Shown in pieces: positions 7,704-16,155 of a stretch of 19,523 bases of DNA; the stretch's first letter is position 1; every line of letters starts with the position of its first letter. Made by a program: the position numbers and the translations under genes. The notes beneath the pieces are model-generated. The model did not search any database, was not told the origin of the DNA, and was given only the letters and a program-made list of their open reading frames with translations. The stretch spans positions 1-19,523 of the forward strand of contig CAZPWS010000057.1 in the NCBI GenBank assembly GCA_964590225.1, written 5' to 3'. This stretch comes from JAEUSG01 sp964590225 (lineage in GTDB: Bacteria; Fibrobacterota; OXYB2-FULL-49-7; JAEUSG01).

Positions 7704-10511
7704 TTAAAAATTAGCTGTTCCGAAAAAGGTAAATCCATAGTCCCATTTTTGAGTGGGTCGCGCTGGATCGTAAAAAACCATACCATTTAAATGTGTTATG
7801 GTCTTGCCAAAGATAAGTACCCGTTGCCGAAAAAGAGCGCCACCAGTCCACAACGGTTTATTGAATTGCCAATAATCAAAGCTACTGCCTGGCACCTCCG
7901 TAAAAAGATCAAAAAAGGCGGCAATAGAAAGTGCTTCAAAGTATGCACCCAACACATTGGCACCCAAATCCCACGATAGAGGTAATCGATACTCAAAATT
8001 GCATGAAAGCAACTGACGAAATCCGTTATCGGAATAATTGACAACACCACGCGGAAGAAGCGCGAGACTTTTCTTAAAAGAGACATTACTATAGCCATAA
8101 TTGCTTATAAGTAACATATTTGCCGCAAGTACCTGATAGTTATCGAACAATTCCGTTGTTCCATTAACATTGAGCTGCAACTGATTATATGTACGAATGC
8201 CAAAAAAATTCTTATTTGCATTAAAAGTAGAAACAGAAAAAAGCCAGCTATCAAGAGGATAAAAATCTGAGTAGGTAAATGGCTGCTTCCATTTCGCATA
8301 ATAACCTGCCCCGACCGATACAAGGTCTTCAGTACCACGCTGCAGGGCTATCCCCCTTCTTTCATTTAAATATATTAGTGTGTCAACAGTTTGATCTTCA
8401 CCTGCTATTGACGAAATAAAAAAACCATGATCGAAACGGGCGGGATCTTCTACCCCATTAAATTCTTTCAATAGTGTAAGTTTAAGGCGACTTCTTCGCG
8501 TAAACTCCGCGTTGAAAAGCGTAGAATCGCCTGTGTTGTAAATTTCGCTGTAATAACCATATTGTGCTGCATCCATCGATATTGTGGGATTAAGCCATTT
8601 TGCAGTATAGGTTGCATTCCACCCGGGAGTAAGATTACCATTAAGCAACAGCGCCCCCGTTAATTCGTGCCGCCCAACCGGATCAGAAAAGAATACCGCT
8701 GTTCCCAGAGCCGTATTATCAACCCCGGTTGGATAAATCAACAGTGGTTTCAGAGACAGTAACGAATTATACTTTTGTGGAGCTGACATTTGAGTAAACC
8801 CTGTTACAGTTCGGGCATTAAAGACCCTCCCCTTTTTCCATTCCAATAGAGAGTCCCAGGAAATTGGGTTTACATTTGCATTAACAGAAACGGTATAGGC
8901 GGTTGTCCTGAAACCAGTTTTTGTCGGCTGAACAGCTATGTATGTAAGCGAGTCATCACCATAAAACTCTGGGGCAAACACACCAAGCGGATCAGAAACA
9001 ACAGTTCTTTCTGATTCCGCATCATTGAGTCGTAACTCAAATGGGCCATTTTTATTTGTTATATAGGCTAATTGGCCATTACTGCTTATCGAAGGTAACC
9101 GTGAATCTGCGGTTTCGTCCGAAACATCCACCCGATAGTTACTACCCAGCGTGTCAATCGATACAATTGCCCGCTTGCCATCATCAAGAATTGCAGAGAG
9201 ATAAAATCTTTCGTTCGACACTTTAAGTGAGTATGCACTTATTACGCTTGGAGGAAGCGGTAGAAGCTTTGGTTCTCTATATGGCAATGTTAATTTAAAC
9301 AAAAAGGTCCGTCCACCCCTGTTCGATAGATAGGCGATGCTATTTGTTCCAACAAAAACAGGTGATTCGCCGTTTATATATGGTATGTCAATCATATTAC
9401 CGTCTAAGTCACTTGCCTTTATCCTGTACCTAAGTGCTCCTTCCTTATCCCGTACCATCTTGGAATAAAGAATTATTTGCCCGTCTTTGGAAATATCAAA
9501 GAGTGAATTAACAAGCGGACCATCAATATTTTGTAGCCCACTACCATTACGGTAAACAAAGAGATTTTCCTCGTATCTATCAAGTTTTTCTATTCCGGTA
9601 AAAACAGCGCCACCAGCAATTCGTTTAAATGAATAGAGGTGATCGAATCGCTCTGCAATGAGTGGAATTGATTGATAATTTCTGTTATTACGGGGAGCAG
9701 CACCATACTCACGCTTATACTCCGCTTCGACATACCCTCGCCACCTTTCGAAAAGTCTCTTTTCGTCCATTCGTATGGTTCGTCTTAAGCCACTGCTTAT
9801 TGTGGGAGAAAAAACAGAAAGACCATTCAGTATTCTACCGCCAATATTGGAGCCGTAAGTTTTAGCAAGAAAGCGATATATGGAGTGCCCTTGTTCATAT
9901 AGCAGTCGGGATTCAATAACATTTAGCCCAGTAAAACCATGCGTCCTCTCCCGTCGTAAAAGAGCGTTACCAACAGAAGAAGTACGGAGAAGAAAATCGC
10001 GGTTATTATCCCATTCCTCCGCTTCGTACTGGGCAATCCCCTCTATAAACCAGGCTGGAATAAAAGAAAGGTAGTAGATGGTGCTGTAAATGCCAAATGT
10101 TCGACGCAGATTTTGATATGTAATCTGGTGCGCAAGTTCATGCACAACAAGCCTGTCTATCCATGCAATACTTCCCGTGGTAAGCGACTGCATTGGAGAA
10201 GCGAAAAGTTCAATTTTATTGCCAAATGGAGATGAAAAACCGTTGCTGTAATCGTCTATATCTGAAATGACAATATTTATTTTTGGCAGTGCCCTATACT
10301 CAACAAAAAGATTTTCGCAAATGCCCGGCAGAGCTGCCTCGGCGACAGTCGCTGCCCGTTTTGCTATAGAATCAAGCCCATCCTGATAAACAACTTTAAA
10401 GTTGGCGGTGTAAAACTCTTTAAAATTTACGCGTGGATTATTTCTGCCATTTGCGGAAGGATAAGCGATACTAAGGAACAATAGTAGTACTAAAGCAATA
10501 ACTCGCGGCAT
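7704..10511 (-). CDS. Secreted Peptidase-MA-like protein with beta-propeller and outer-membrane barrel
   Basis: The 935-residue protein starts with a signal peptide (about 1-22). Next is a gluzincin-like zinc site, H124-E125-LA-H128, with Glu157 in WFIEGIAQYE as the likely third ligand, as in Peptidase MA-family proteins. Residues about 280-540 show repeated short beta segments of the PD40/TolB/WD40-like type (DISKDGQIILYSK, SISSNGQLAYITNKNG). From about 580 to the end, alternating aromatic and polar strands end in FFGTANF, a terminal Phe as in BAM-inserted outer-membrane barrels. I infer an outer-membrane protein with a periplasmic or surface peptidase-like head. The substrate is unknown and catalysis is not assured. 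It lies 29 bp after the HU gene and 5 bp before pdxA. No strong ribosome binding site precedes the ATG. Confidence 0.8.
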   Translation of the reverse strand: MPRVIALVLLLFLSIAYPSANGRNNPRVNFKEFYTANFKVVYQDGLDSIAKRAATVAEAALPGICENLFVEYRALPKINIVISDIDDYSNGFSSPFGNKIELFASPMQSLTTGSIAWIDRLVVHELAHQITYQNLRRTFGIYSTIYYLSFIPAWFIEGIAQYEAEEWDNNRDFLLRTSSVGNALLRRERTHGFTGLNVIESRLLYEQGHSIYRFLAKTYGSNIGGRILNGLSVFSPTISSGLRRTIRMDEKRLFERWRGYVEAEYKREYGAAPRNNRNYQSIPLIAERFDHLYSFKRIAGGAVFTGIEKLDRYEENLFVYRNGSGLQNIDGPLVNSLFDISKDGQIILYSKMVRDKEGALRYRIKASDLDGNMIDIPYINGESPVFVGTNSIAYLSNRGGRTFLFKLTLPYREPKLLPLPPSVISAYSLKVSNERFYLSAILDDGKRAIVSIDTLGSNYRVDVSDETADSRLPSISSNGQLAYITNKNGPFELRLNDAESERTVVSDPLGVFAPEFYGDDSLTYIAVQPTKTGFRTTAYTVSVNANVNPISWDSLLEWKKGRVFNARTVTGFTQMSAPQKYNSLLSLKPLLIYPTGVDNTALGTAVFFSDPVGRHELTGALLLNGNLTPGWNATYTAKWLNPTISMDAAQYGYYSEIYNTGDSTLFNAEFTRRSRLKLTLLKEFNGVEDPARFDHGFFISSIAGEDQTVDTLIYLNERRGIALQRGTEDLVSVGAGYYAKWKQPFTYSDFYPLDSWLFSVSTFNANKNFFGIRTYNQLQLNVNGTTELFDNYQVLAANMLLISNYGYSNVSFKKSLALLPRGVVNYSDNGFRQLLSCNFEYRLPLSWDLGANVLGAYFEALSIAAFFDLFTEVPGSSFDYWQFNKPLWTGGALFRQRVLIFGKTITHLNGMVFYDPARPTQKWDYGFTFFGTANF

Positions 10512-10540
10512 TCACTATGCGTATGTCAATGTCATGACTG

Positions 10541-10903
10541 TTAGTAAATTTCCTGATCTGCCGATTCTGCACTCGTATTATTGTTGCCAGGCGCTTCTTG
10601 CATAGCCTGCACCGCGTGTCCCTTGTCGATTTGCTGTTTTAATTCGCTCGAAAACTTGAAAAGTGGTACTGTGCGCTCAGGCAACGGCACAACTTCACCA
10701 GTTTTAGGATTTCTTGCTGGACGGGGCTTCCGTACCTTTGTAAGGAATGTTCCGAACCCCCTTATCTCTATGGACTTATTATTTAGTAAGGTATCACCAA
10801 TTATAGCTAAAAATTCCTCAACCGCAAGTTTTACATCTGACTGACCGAGACCAGTCTCCCTGGCGACTTCATTTATCAAATCCTGTTTGGTAATGTTGGC
10901 CAT
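10541..10903 (-). CDS. HU/IHF-family DNA-bending protein
   Basis: The 120-residue protein has the compact HU/IHF fold: helices from NITKQDLINEVARETG, the SIEIRGFGTF turn and the beta-arm RNPKTGEVVPLPERTVPLFKFS with the intercalating-type RNP proline. About 25 polar residues (GHAVQAMQEAP and after) extend past the usual end near residue 95. The start at 10903 (MANITKQ) is preferred to an in-frame upstream ATG at 10972, because HU proteins begin right at this helix and a GTGAGG-like ribosome binding site precedes it. The protein should bend or compact DNA in the nucleoid. IHF-like features (GFGTF, PERTVPLFKFS) leave HU versus IHF open. A candidate promoter upstream is TTGCGA, 18 bp, TATTTT. Confidence 0.9.
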   Translation of the reverse strand: MANITKQDLINEVARETGLGQSDVKLAVEEFLAIIGDTLLNNKSIEIRGFGTFLTKVRKPRPARNPKTGEVVPLPERTVPLFKFSSELKQQIDKGHAVQAMQEAPGNNNTSAESADQEIY

Positions 10904-11052
10904 TTTAACCTCACTTTTTTTCTGAAACAGCTTATCTATTGTAAAATAGTATCGAAACCGCTTATTTCGCAAAGAAATATCACCGCCAATTTATTTATCT
11001 TTTACCGTTGGACAGACAAATAAAAAAGGCACACTTTAAAAAGGAGCGAACT

Positions 11053-11277
11053 GTGACAAACGAAATGGTTGAAAAGGCTATCGATACCATCCGTCCCGCA
11101 TTGCAGGCAGATGGCGGAGATATCGAATTTATCGGCATCGAAGGAGGAGTGGTTAAAGTTAAGCTTACCGGAGCCTGTTCTGGTTGTCCACATGCCGGAA
11201 TGACGCTAAAAGCCGGCGTAGAAAGAACACTAAAAGCGCAATTTCCTGAAATTGTTCGTGTGGAAAATGTAGGTTAA
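11053..11277 (+). CDS. NifU C-terminal-like (Nfu) Fe-S carrier protein
   Basis: Nfu proteins carry a [4Fe-4S] cluster between subunits and hand it to target enzymes. The 74 residues are just the Nfu domain: IRPALQADGGDIEFI at the start and the cluster motif GACSGCP (Cys42, Cys45). I chose the GTG at 11053, which has AAGGAG 7 nt upstream and gives the normal domain boundary; an in-frame ATG at 11008 would add 15 unrelated residues (DRQIKKAHFKKERTV). It is divergent from the HU gene across about 150 bp and is followed 24 bp later by the DUF116 gene. It is likely a stand-alone carrier; nfuA of enterics has an additional N-terminal domain missing here. Confidence 0.92.
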   Translation: MTNEMVEKAIDTIRPALQADGGDIEFIGIEGGVVKVKLTGACSGCPHAGMTLKAGVERTLKAQFPEIVRVENVG

Positions 11278-11301
11278 ATTCTGTTGTTAGAAGAGTAACA
11301 A

Positions 11302-11889
11302 ATGGCCGATAAACGGTATGCAACAGACTTTGTAGATGATCCTCCGGAAGGCAAGACGATTGAAAAGGTTGTAAAAGAGGGATACAAGCTTGATGTGGTT
11401 GTGCTTTTCCCCCGTTGTTTTGTGCCAGAGCGGTGTCCCGCAGAACGGTACCGTGGTTACTTCCTCTGCGAAGATAACGAGGAGAAGAGATGTTCTCTAA
11501 CCTATCGACAGGTAGAAGGCGCCGTTTGCCGACTTGGTGATTATGCCCTTCTCACAAAAAAACGGATACAGGCATCTGGACTTAAAGGGAAGGTTCTTGT
11601 TATTCCCGGGGGGAGACAGGTAATTGATGTCTGCCTTGCGGAAGGCCTTCCCCGTGCTGTTGTTGGCGTTGCCTGCCCTCCCGACCTTAAAGAAGGCAGG
11701 GAAAAGATGGAAAAGCTTAAAATCAAGGCTTTTCTTGTGCCTGTCACTAAAATTGAGTACGCAGTAAAGAATATCAAGAAGACAACCGTACAATCATGTT
11801 ATGAAAATGTAGTGATGCACGGAACAGATGCATACCTACAAACGCTTGACAAAGCTATCGACTATGTAATAAAAGAAAAGGGATTGTAA
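11302..11889 (+). CDS. DUF116-family cysteine-rich protein
   Basis: The 195-residue protein fits the DUF116 family, whose biochemical role is not established. Visible marks are the block VVVLFPRCFVPERCPAE (Cys39, Cys45), further cysteines at 56, 64, 76, 111 and 125, the IPGGRQVIDVC segment and VVGVACPPDLKEG. Eight or so cysteines in a cytosolic protein without a signal peptide suggest metal or Fe-S binding; this is an inference. It sits between an Nfu carrier gene (24 bp upstream) and an FmdB-type zinc ribbon gene (1 bp downstream), which strengthens the case for Fe-S or metal handling. AGAAGAG lies just upstream of the ATG. Confidence 0.8.
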   Translation: MADKRYATDFVDDPPEGKTIEKVVKEGYKLDVVVLFPRCFVPERCPAERYRGYFLCEDNEEKRCSLTYRQVEGAVCRLGDYALLTKKRIQASGLKGKVLVIPGGRQVIDVCLAEGLPRAVVGVACPPDLKEGREKMEKLKIKAFLVPVTKIEYAVKNIKKTTVQSCYENVVMHGTDAYLQTLDKAIDYVIKEKGL

Positions 11890-11890
11890 A

Positions 11891-12130
11891 ATGTTTTATG
11901 ATTTCAAATGTAGTTCATGCGGTAATGAATTTGAAAAAGAAAAGAGTATCAGGGACGATTCCAACGAGAAATGCACTTCATGCGGAGCTGAATCTTTAAG
12001 GATAATTTCTGGAGGTATCGGAATACTTGGGGCATCGGCCTCGCCTGCAAAGGAAGGCTTTAGCTGCCCTCCAGGAGCGGCTGCAGCTTGCCCTTCCGCA
12101 CATAAATGTAGTAGCGGCTGTTGTCATTGA
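11891..12130 (+). CDS. FmdB-type zinc ribbon protein with Cys-rich tail
   Basis: This 79-residue protein opens with a zinc ribbon of the FmdB/CxxC_CXXC_SSSS family: Cys7, Cys10, Cys28 and Cys31 in the order CxxC-17-CxxC, beginning MFYDFKCSSCGNEFE. The family is widespread and named after a putative regulator of formamidase; its function is mostly unknown. The C-terminal part (residues 47-79) is Gly/Ala-rich with five further cysteines (59, 67, 73, 77, 78) ending SSGCCH, which could bind a second metal. It starts 1 nt after the DUF116 stop, so the two are certainly cotranslated. There is no terminator of note before the convergent AraC gene, only a weak 6-bp hairpin at 12174-12190. Confidence 0.85.
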   Translation: MFYDFKCSSCGNEFEKEKSIRDDSNEKCTSCGAESLRIISGGIGILGASASPAKEGFSCPPGAAAACPSAHKCSSGCCH

Positions 12131-12208
12131 ATTCGAACAAGGTCCTTCAATATGGCTTCTGTTTGTGCGCATTCCATTTAGATAAAATGGCATTGTTTTG
12201 AGAAATTA

Positions 12209-13108
12209 TCAAGATAAAATAGAATTGCGCTTCGGAATTATCGTCATATTTCTATAATCACGAGGCGAAACGCCAAACCGCTTTTTAAATGCGAGACTGA
12301 ATGCGTACAGCGAACCAAAACCGCAGGTATGAGCAATGCTATCGATTTTTTGGTTGGTTGATGCGAGAAGCGCCTCTGCTTTACTAAATTTTATGGTGCG
12401 GACAACCTTGCCAATACTGATACCGTGGGCAGATCTATAAAGCGCCCGCAGTCGGCTTTCAGAGTATCCTATCCTTTGACCAAGCGACTTTATTGACAAA
12501 TTTAGATCTGAACATATTTCCCTGTGTATCACAGTTTCGATAGTCGGGTTGGTTGTTTTGCTTTGCAACGCTATTACATTATGCTTCCTGTTCACAAGCA
12601 TTAACTCATTTAAAAAAAGAGCTAAAATAAGTGGCGTTCTATTATTAACCACTTTGTCTTGCATGTCGTTGAGATAGCCATCAACAAGCATAGACATCAG
12701 CCTACTTAAAGATTCAGTAAGCTTAAATGGGGCACACTTTAAGCAGTTGAGCATAGATAACTCTTCTGACTCGAAGCCGATAAATATCCATTCCCTACCA
12801 TGATTTTCATAAATAAAATGGTGAAACTGAAATGGGAAAATGAGCAAACAGGTATTCTCTCCTATTTCAACGATGCCATCATCGACAATTGCTTTACCGC
12901 GGCCACTAACAGGACATACCAATAAATAGCGGTAATGAAATGATATGCCGGTACGACTTACAGGATTGGTGTCGAACCATATAAGAATATTTCTTGGCAG
13001 CGATAATGAAAAAGGAAGTGTACCCTTATAATAGTTCTGCGGATAACCAAGCCTCTTCATGCCAGCAATCTGTTGCCGATTAAGAAGTTTTCCATCTGAT
13101 TTGTGCAT
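12209..13108 (-). CDS. AraC-family transcriptional regulator
   Basis: The protein has an N-terminal cupin-like sensor region (about 60-120, with VSGRGKAIVDDGIVEIGENTCLLIFP) and a C-terminal pair of helix-turn-helix units (about 195-290). The second contains the family hallmark: IDSIAHTCGFGSLYAFSLAFKKRFGVSPRDYRN in substance, matching the AraC GF-S-YF-F-K-G-P-YR pattern. It probably binds a sugar or related ligand and activates the divergent dehydrogenase gene. The start is uncertain: an in-frame ATG at 13138 would add ILIFLII-type residues from AT-rich, noncoding-looking sequence, so I take 13108; neither has a ribosome binding site. Its ligand cannot be told from the sequence. Confidence 0.87.
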   Translation of the reverse strand: MHKSDGKLLNRQQIAGMKRLGYPQNYYKGTLPFSLSLPRNILIWFDTNPVSRTGISFHYRYLLVCPVSGRGKAIVDDGIVEIGENTCLLIFPFQFHHFIYENHGREWIFIGFESEELSMLNCLKCAPFKLTESLSRLMSMLVDGYLNDMQDKVVNNRTPLILALFLNELMLVNRKHNVIALQSKTTNPTIETVIHREICSDLNLSIKSLGQRIGYSESRLRALYRSAHGISIGKVVRTIKFSKAEALLASTNQKIDSIAHTCGFGSLYAFSLAFKKRFGVSPRDYRNMTIIPKRNSILS

Positions 13109-13197
13109 AATAATCAAAAATATTAAAATTTTAGCCATTATTGATATTTATTATAATTATTAATTACACTAAATTGTTAAAAAGAAAGGGCAAAAAC

Positions 13198-14361
13198 ATG
13201 GAAAATAAAATCTCGATTGGTGTGGTGGGATGCGGAATCAGAATACACTCTCTGCTTGAGAGACTGCTGCCATTAAATAAACTTTTGTCTATAGATACTG
13301 TTTATGATCCATCTCCCAAAAGAATGGAGCTTTACAAAAAAGATTTTAATACTTCCCTAATAATGTGCCACACAGAAGATGAACTTTATAGCCACAAAAA
13401 CCTTAATTGGCTAATTATAGGATCGTGGAATTGTTACCACCGCAGGCAGCTTGAAAAAGGGCTCGCAGCAAACCTCGATATCTTCTGCGAAAAACCGCTC
13501 GCCACAACCATAGATGACATCACTGATCTTGTGAGGATGTCGGAAAAAGCACAAAGCCGAATAATGATAGGTTTCACTCTCAGATATTCACAACACTACC
13601 ACAAGATTAGGGAACTTGTACAAAATGGGGCGATAGGCAAACTTGTAAGTTTTGAATTCAACGAAACACTCGATTTTAACCACGGCGGCTACATTATGCG
13701 TGATTGGCGTAGGGAAACATCATTTTCTGGTGGCCATCTTCTTGAAAAATGCTGCCACGACATTGATCTTGCTAATTGGATTGTAAATTCACTTCCGGCC
13801 AAAATTGCCTCGTTTGGTGGAAGAGACTTTTTTAAACCGGAAAACAGATTTATAATGGACGCAATTGGAAAAAATAAAGAAGAAAAACTTGCATACTGCA
13901 CATGGTTTGCTAACGGCAACCCAATGGAACATCCCTTTACTGGATCCGGCGATATAATTGACAATCAGGTGGCAATTATTGAATATATTAATGGCGTTAG
14001 AGCAACATTCCACACAAATCTCAATGCCGGCATACCTGAAAGACGAATGTACCTTCTTGGCACTAAAGGAGCCATTAGAGCAGATGTTCTTAACGGTGTA
14101 ATTGAGTACAGAAAAATCGGTTTCAATACTACAACAGAAAGGTTGGATATTCCGCACTCTTCGGGTGGCCACGGTGGGGCAGATATTTTCGTTGCCAAAT
14201 CGCTTGCTGAACTTATGGCCGATAAGAATAAAAGGTCAGAAACACCCCTAATAGACGGAGCAACTTCCGCTATTGTAGCACTAAAAGCAGATGAGGCCAT
14301 GAGGTCTGGTGCTGTTGTTAGCTTGTTGGATATATGGCAAAAAATTGGTGTAAATCCGTAA
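13198..14361 (+). CDS. Gfo/Idh/MocA-family oxidoreductase
   Basis: This 387-residue NAD(P)-dependent dehydrogenase opens with a Rossmann fold (SIGVVGCGIRIHS), carries the family EKP motif (IFCEKPLATT, near residue 100) and a His-containing active-site segment GGHLLEKCCHDIDLANW, where the conserved Lys and His sit. Family members oxidise sugars, inositols or sugar derivatives. The start at 13198 is preferred over a TTG at 13141 because the Rossmann strand begins right after it, the longer N-terminus is AT-rich low-complexity sequence, and AAAGGG precedes it. The AraC regulator is divergent, so this gene is its likely target. Its stop is 7 bp from the convergent cobS end. Substrate unknown. Confidence 0.88.
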   Translation: MENKISIGVVGCGIRIHSLLERLLPLNKLLSIDTVYDPSPKRMELYKKDFNTSLIMCHTEDELYSHKNLNWLIIGSWNCYHRRQLEKGLAANLDIFCEKPLATTIDDITDLVRMSEKAQSRIMIGFTLRYSQHYHKIRELVQNGAIGKLVSFEFNETLDFNHGGYIMRDWRRETSFSGGHLLEKCCHDIDLANWIVNSLPAKIASFGGRDFFKPENRFIMDAIGKNKEEKLAYCTWFANGNPMEHPFTGSGDIIDNQVAIIEYINGVRATFHTNLNAGIPERRMYLLGTKGAIRADVLNGVIEYRKIGFNTTTERLDIPHSSGGHGGADIFVAKSLAELMADKNKRSETPLIDGATSAIVALKADEAMRSGAVVSLLDIWQKIGVNP

Positions 14362-14368
14362 AATATGC

Positions 14369-15121
14369 TTAGATTCTGCTAAAAATATAAAAAGATAATA
14401 TTGATATTTCGACAAACTCATTTCCGGCACCAATGCAATCGCCCGTAATTCCATCAATCTTTTTTTTGCAATAGAACGACCATAAGAGCATAACAAATAT
14501 GGCTGTCATGAAAATAAAGAGGCCTTCTATCCTTAAAATCCCAGCTAAAAGAGTAAGTGTTAGAACAAATGACGCAATAGCAAAGGGTTTCGAATCCACT
14601 GAAAATGGGGCTGCCGTTCCACCCTCTTTTCGGGCGTACGGAAAAAATGCAACTATAATAGGCTGAATTCCACGAGATGCAAAAAACACCGCACCAAGCT
14701 TAAGATATTCCCCATTTTCGACAATTGGGCTAATTAGCAGCACTTTCAAAATAATAGCAAATACAATTGCCGCCACTCCAAATGTACCTTGTCTGGAATC
14801 TTTCATAATTGCCAAAATTTTTTCTTTAGACTTACCGCCGCCAAAACCATCGACTGAATCTGCCAGACCATCTAAATGAAGTGCCCCTGTTACAAGCAGA
14901 AGGAACAGAACAATTATTGTTGCTACTAAATATGGCTGACAATTAGCCAAGCCTTGCAATAAATAAAGTAGCCCACAACAAAGCGCACCAATAAGCGCTC
15001 CCACTATGGGGAAATAGAGCAGACTCCTGCCAAAAGAAAGCGAATCCTGCCCTGGCATTGGAATAACTGTTAAAGTTCGAAGCGCCGTTACTGCTGGCCT
15101 AACTATATAACCCGCTATCAT
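14369..15121 (-). CDS. cobS: Adenosylcobinamide-GDP ribazoletransferase (cobalamin synthase)
   Basis: CobS joins adenosylcobinamide-GDP to alpha-ribazole (phosphate) at the inner membrane, the last step of nucleotide-loop assembly. The 250-residue protein is strongly hydrophobic with several predicted helices and has the family core GALHLDGLADSVDGFGGG, where the acidic residues bind Mg2+, followed by KILAIMKDSRQGTFG. The length matches E. coli CobS (247). Its ATG overlaps the cobT stop by 4 nt (ATGA), so translation is coupled. It is the last gene in the salvage operon and faces the Gfo/Idh gene end to end with a 7-bp gap. Confidence 0.94.
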   Translation of the reverse strand: MIAGYIVRPAVTALRTLTVIPMPGQDSLSFGRSLLYFPIVGALIGALCCGLLYLLQGLANCQPYLVATIIVLFLLLVTGALHLDGLADSVDGFGGGKSKEKILAIMKDSRQGTFGVAAIVFAIILKVLLISPIVENGEYLKLGAVFFASRGIQPIIVAFFPYARKEGGTAAPFSVDSKPFAIASFVLTLTLLAGILRIEGLFIFMTAIFVMLLWSFYCKKKIDGITGDCIGAGNEFVEISILSFYIFSRI

Positions 15122-16152
15122 TCTTTATTGCTTACTCCTGCCGATGCAAATGAAGCCATCTTGCTATAACAATTCATTGCCTGTAATATTATTTGCATAG
15201 CAAGAACTGCACCAGTTCCCTCCCCAAGTCTCATGTCGAGTTCCAGAATTGGCCGAATTCCATTCATGGCAAAATAACCACGATGAAACCTTTCGGCAGA
15301 TTGATGCGAGAAAAACAAATAATCAAATAGCGCAGGAACCAATTTAACTGCAACAGCTGCTGCGGCAGAAGCTATAAATCCGTCAACTGTCACGGGAATT
15401 CTTTTCTCTGCTGCTCCAATTAGAAAACCGGCCATACCCGCGATCTCAAAGCCACCGACTCTCCTTAATGCATCAAAAGGGGTTCCATCCCACTCCTTTC
15501 TGTGCATTTCAACTGACTCTTCGATAACTTTGCTCTTGTGACACAGAAGATCACCTACCGCACCAGTTCCGGCACCTACGGTTACCTCGGGCTTAAGACC
15601 AAGAAGAAGGGCATATAAGGCCGAAGCAGATGATGTGTTACCAATGCCCATTTCGCCTATCCCGAAAAGGTCTCCACTCGCCTGTTCTGCAATTTTTCTG
15701 CCATTTTCAATTGCCTGTTCACATTGCGACGGTGTCATCGCTGCTCCACGCCTAAAATTTTCTGTACCTTTTGCTATTTTGAATGAAAGCAACTTGCTAT
15801 GCGGCATAAAATCAAAATCAACCCCCATATCAACTACAAAATCAGAAACTCCTGCGGCATTTGCCATGACGCTTACAGCCGCACCGCCATTTAGCATATT
15901 CAATACCATTTGCGGTGTTACCTCCTTTGGAAATGGCGATACCTTCTCCGCAGTTACACCATGATCGGCAGCAAAGGTATATACTGCCATCTTATCGAGT
16001 GGTGGTTTTTCCATACCACGGGCCAAACAGTAACGAAGCGCAAACTCCTCCATACGGCCTAAACTACCCAACGGTTTTGTGAGACTATCGAGATTTGACT
16101 TTACTCTTGATTCCAATTCCCTATTCAGTGTGCTTAATACCTTTATTTGCAT
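15118..16152 (-). CDS. cobT: Nicotinate-nucleotide:dimethylbenzimidazole phosphoribosyltransferase
   Basis: CobT activates the lower-ligand base by moving phosphoribose from nicotinate mononucleotide to dimethylbenzimidazole or a related base, yielding an alpha-riboside phosphate. The 344 residues show the family blocks LDSLTKPLGSLGRMEE, FAADHGVTAEKVSPFP, GEMGIGNTSSASAL, GTGAVG and the C-terminal LGEGTGAVLAMQ, whose Glu is the catalytic base in the Salmonella enzyme (356 aa). cobU ends 3 bp upstream and cobS overlaps downstream, so the three are cotranscribed. Which base is used cannot be read from the sequence. Confidence 0.95.
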   Translation of the reverse strand: MQIKVLSTLNRELESRVKSNLDSLTKPLGSLGRMEEFALRYCLARGMEKPPLDKMAVYTFAADHGVTAEKVSPFPKEVTPQMVLNMLNGGAAVSVMANAAGVSDFVVDMGVDFDFMPHSKLLSFKIAKGTENFRRGAAMTPSQCEQAIENGRKIAEQASGDLFGIGEMGIGNTSSASALYALLLGLKPEVTVGAGTGAVGDLLCHKSKVIEESVEMHRKEWDGTPFDALRRVGGFEIAGMAGFLIGAAEKRIPVTVDGFIASAAAAVAVKLVPALFDYLFFSHQSAERFHRGYFAMNGIRPILELDMRLGEGTGAVLAMQIILQAMNCYSKMASFASAGVSNKE

Positions 16153-16155
16153 TAA

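Noticed and set aside
7796..8338. Two open frames on the minus strand overlapping the barrel region of the 935-residue gene
   Set aside because: They lie in another frame of the same strand; the long frame has coherent signal peptide, zinc site, propeller and C-terminal Phe, whereas these lack any family match.
12174..12190. Hairpin CCATTT/AAATGG between the FmdB gene and the convergent AraC gene
   Set aside because: The stem has only 6 bp, mostly A-T, and the following T-run is short, so I do not call it a terminator.
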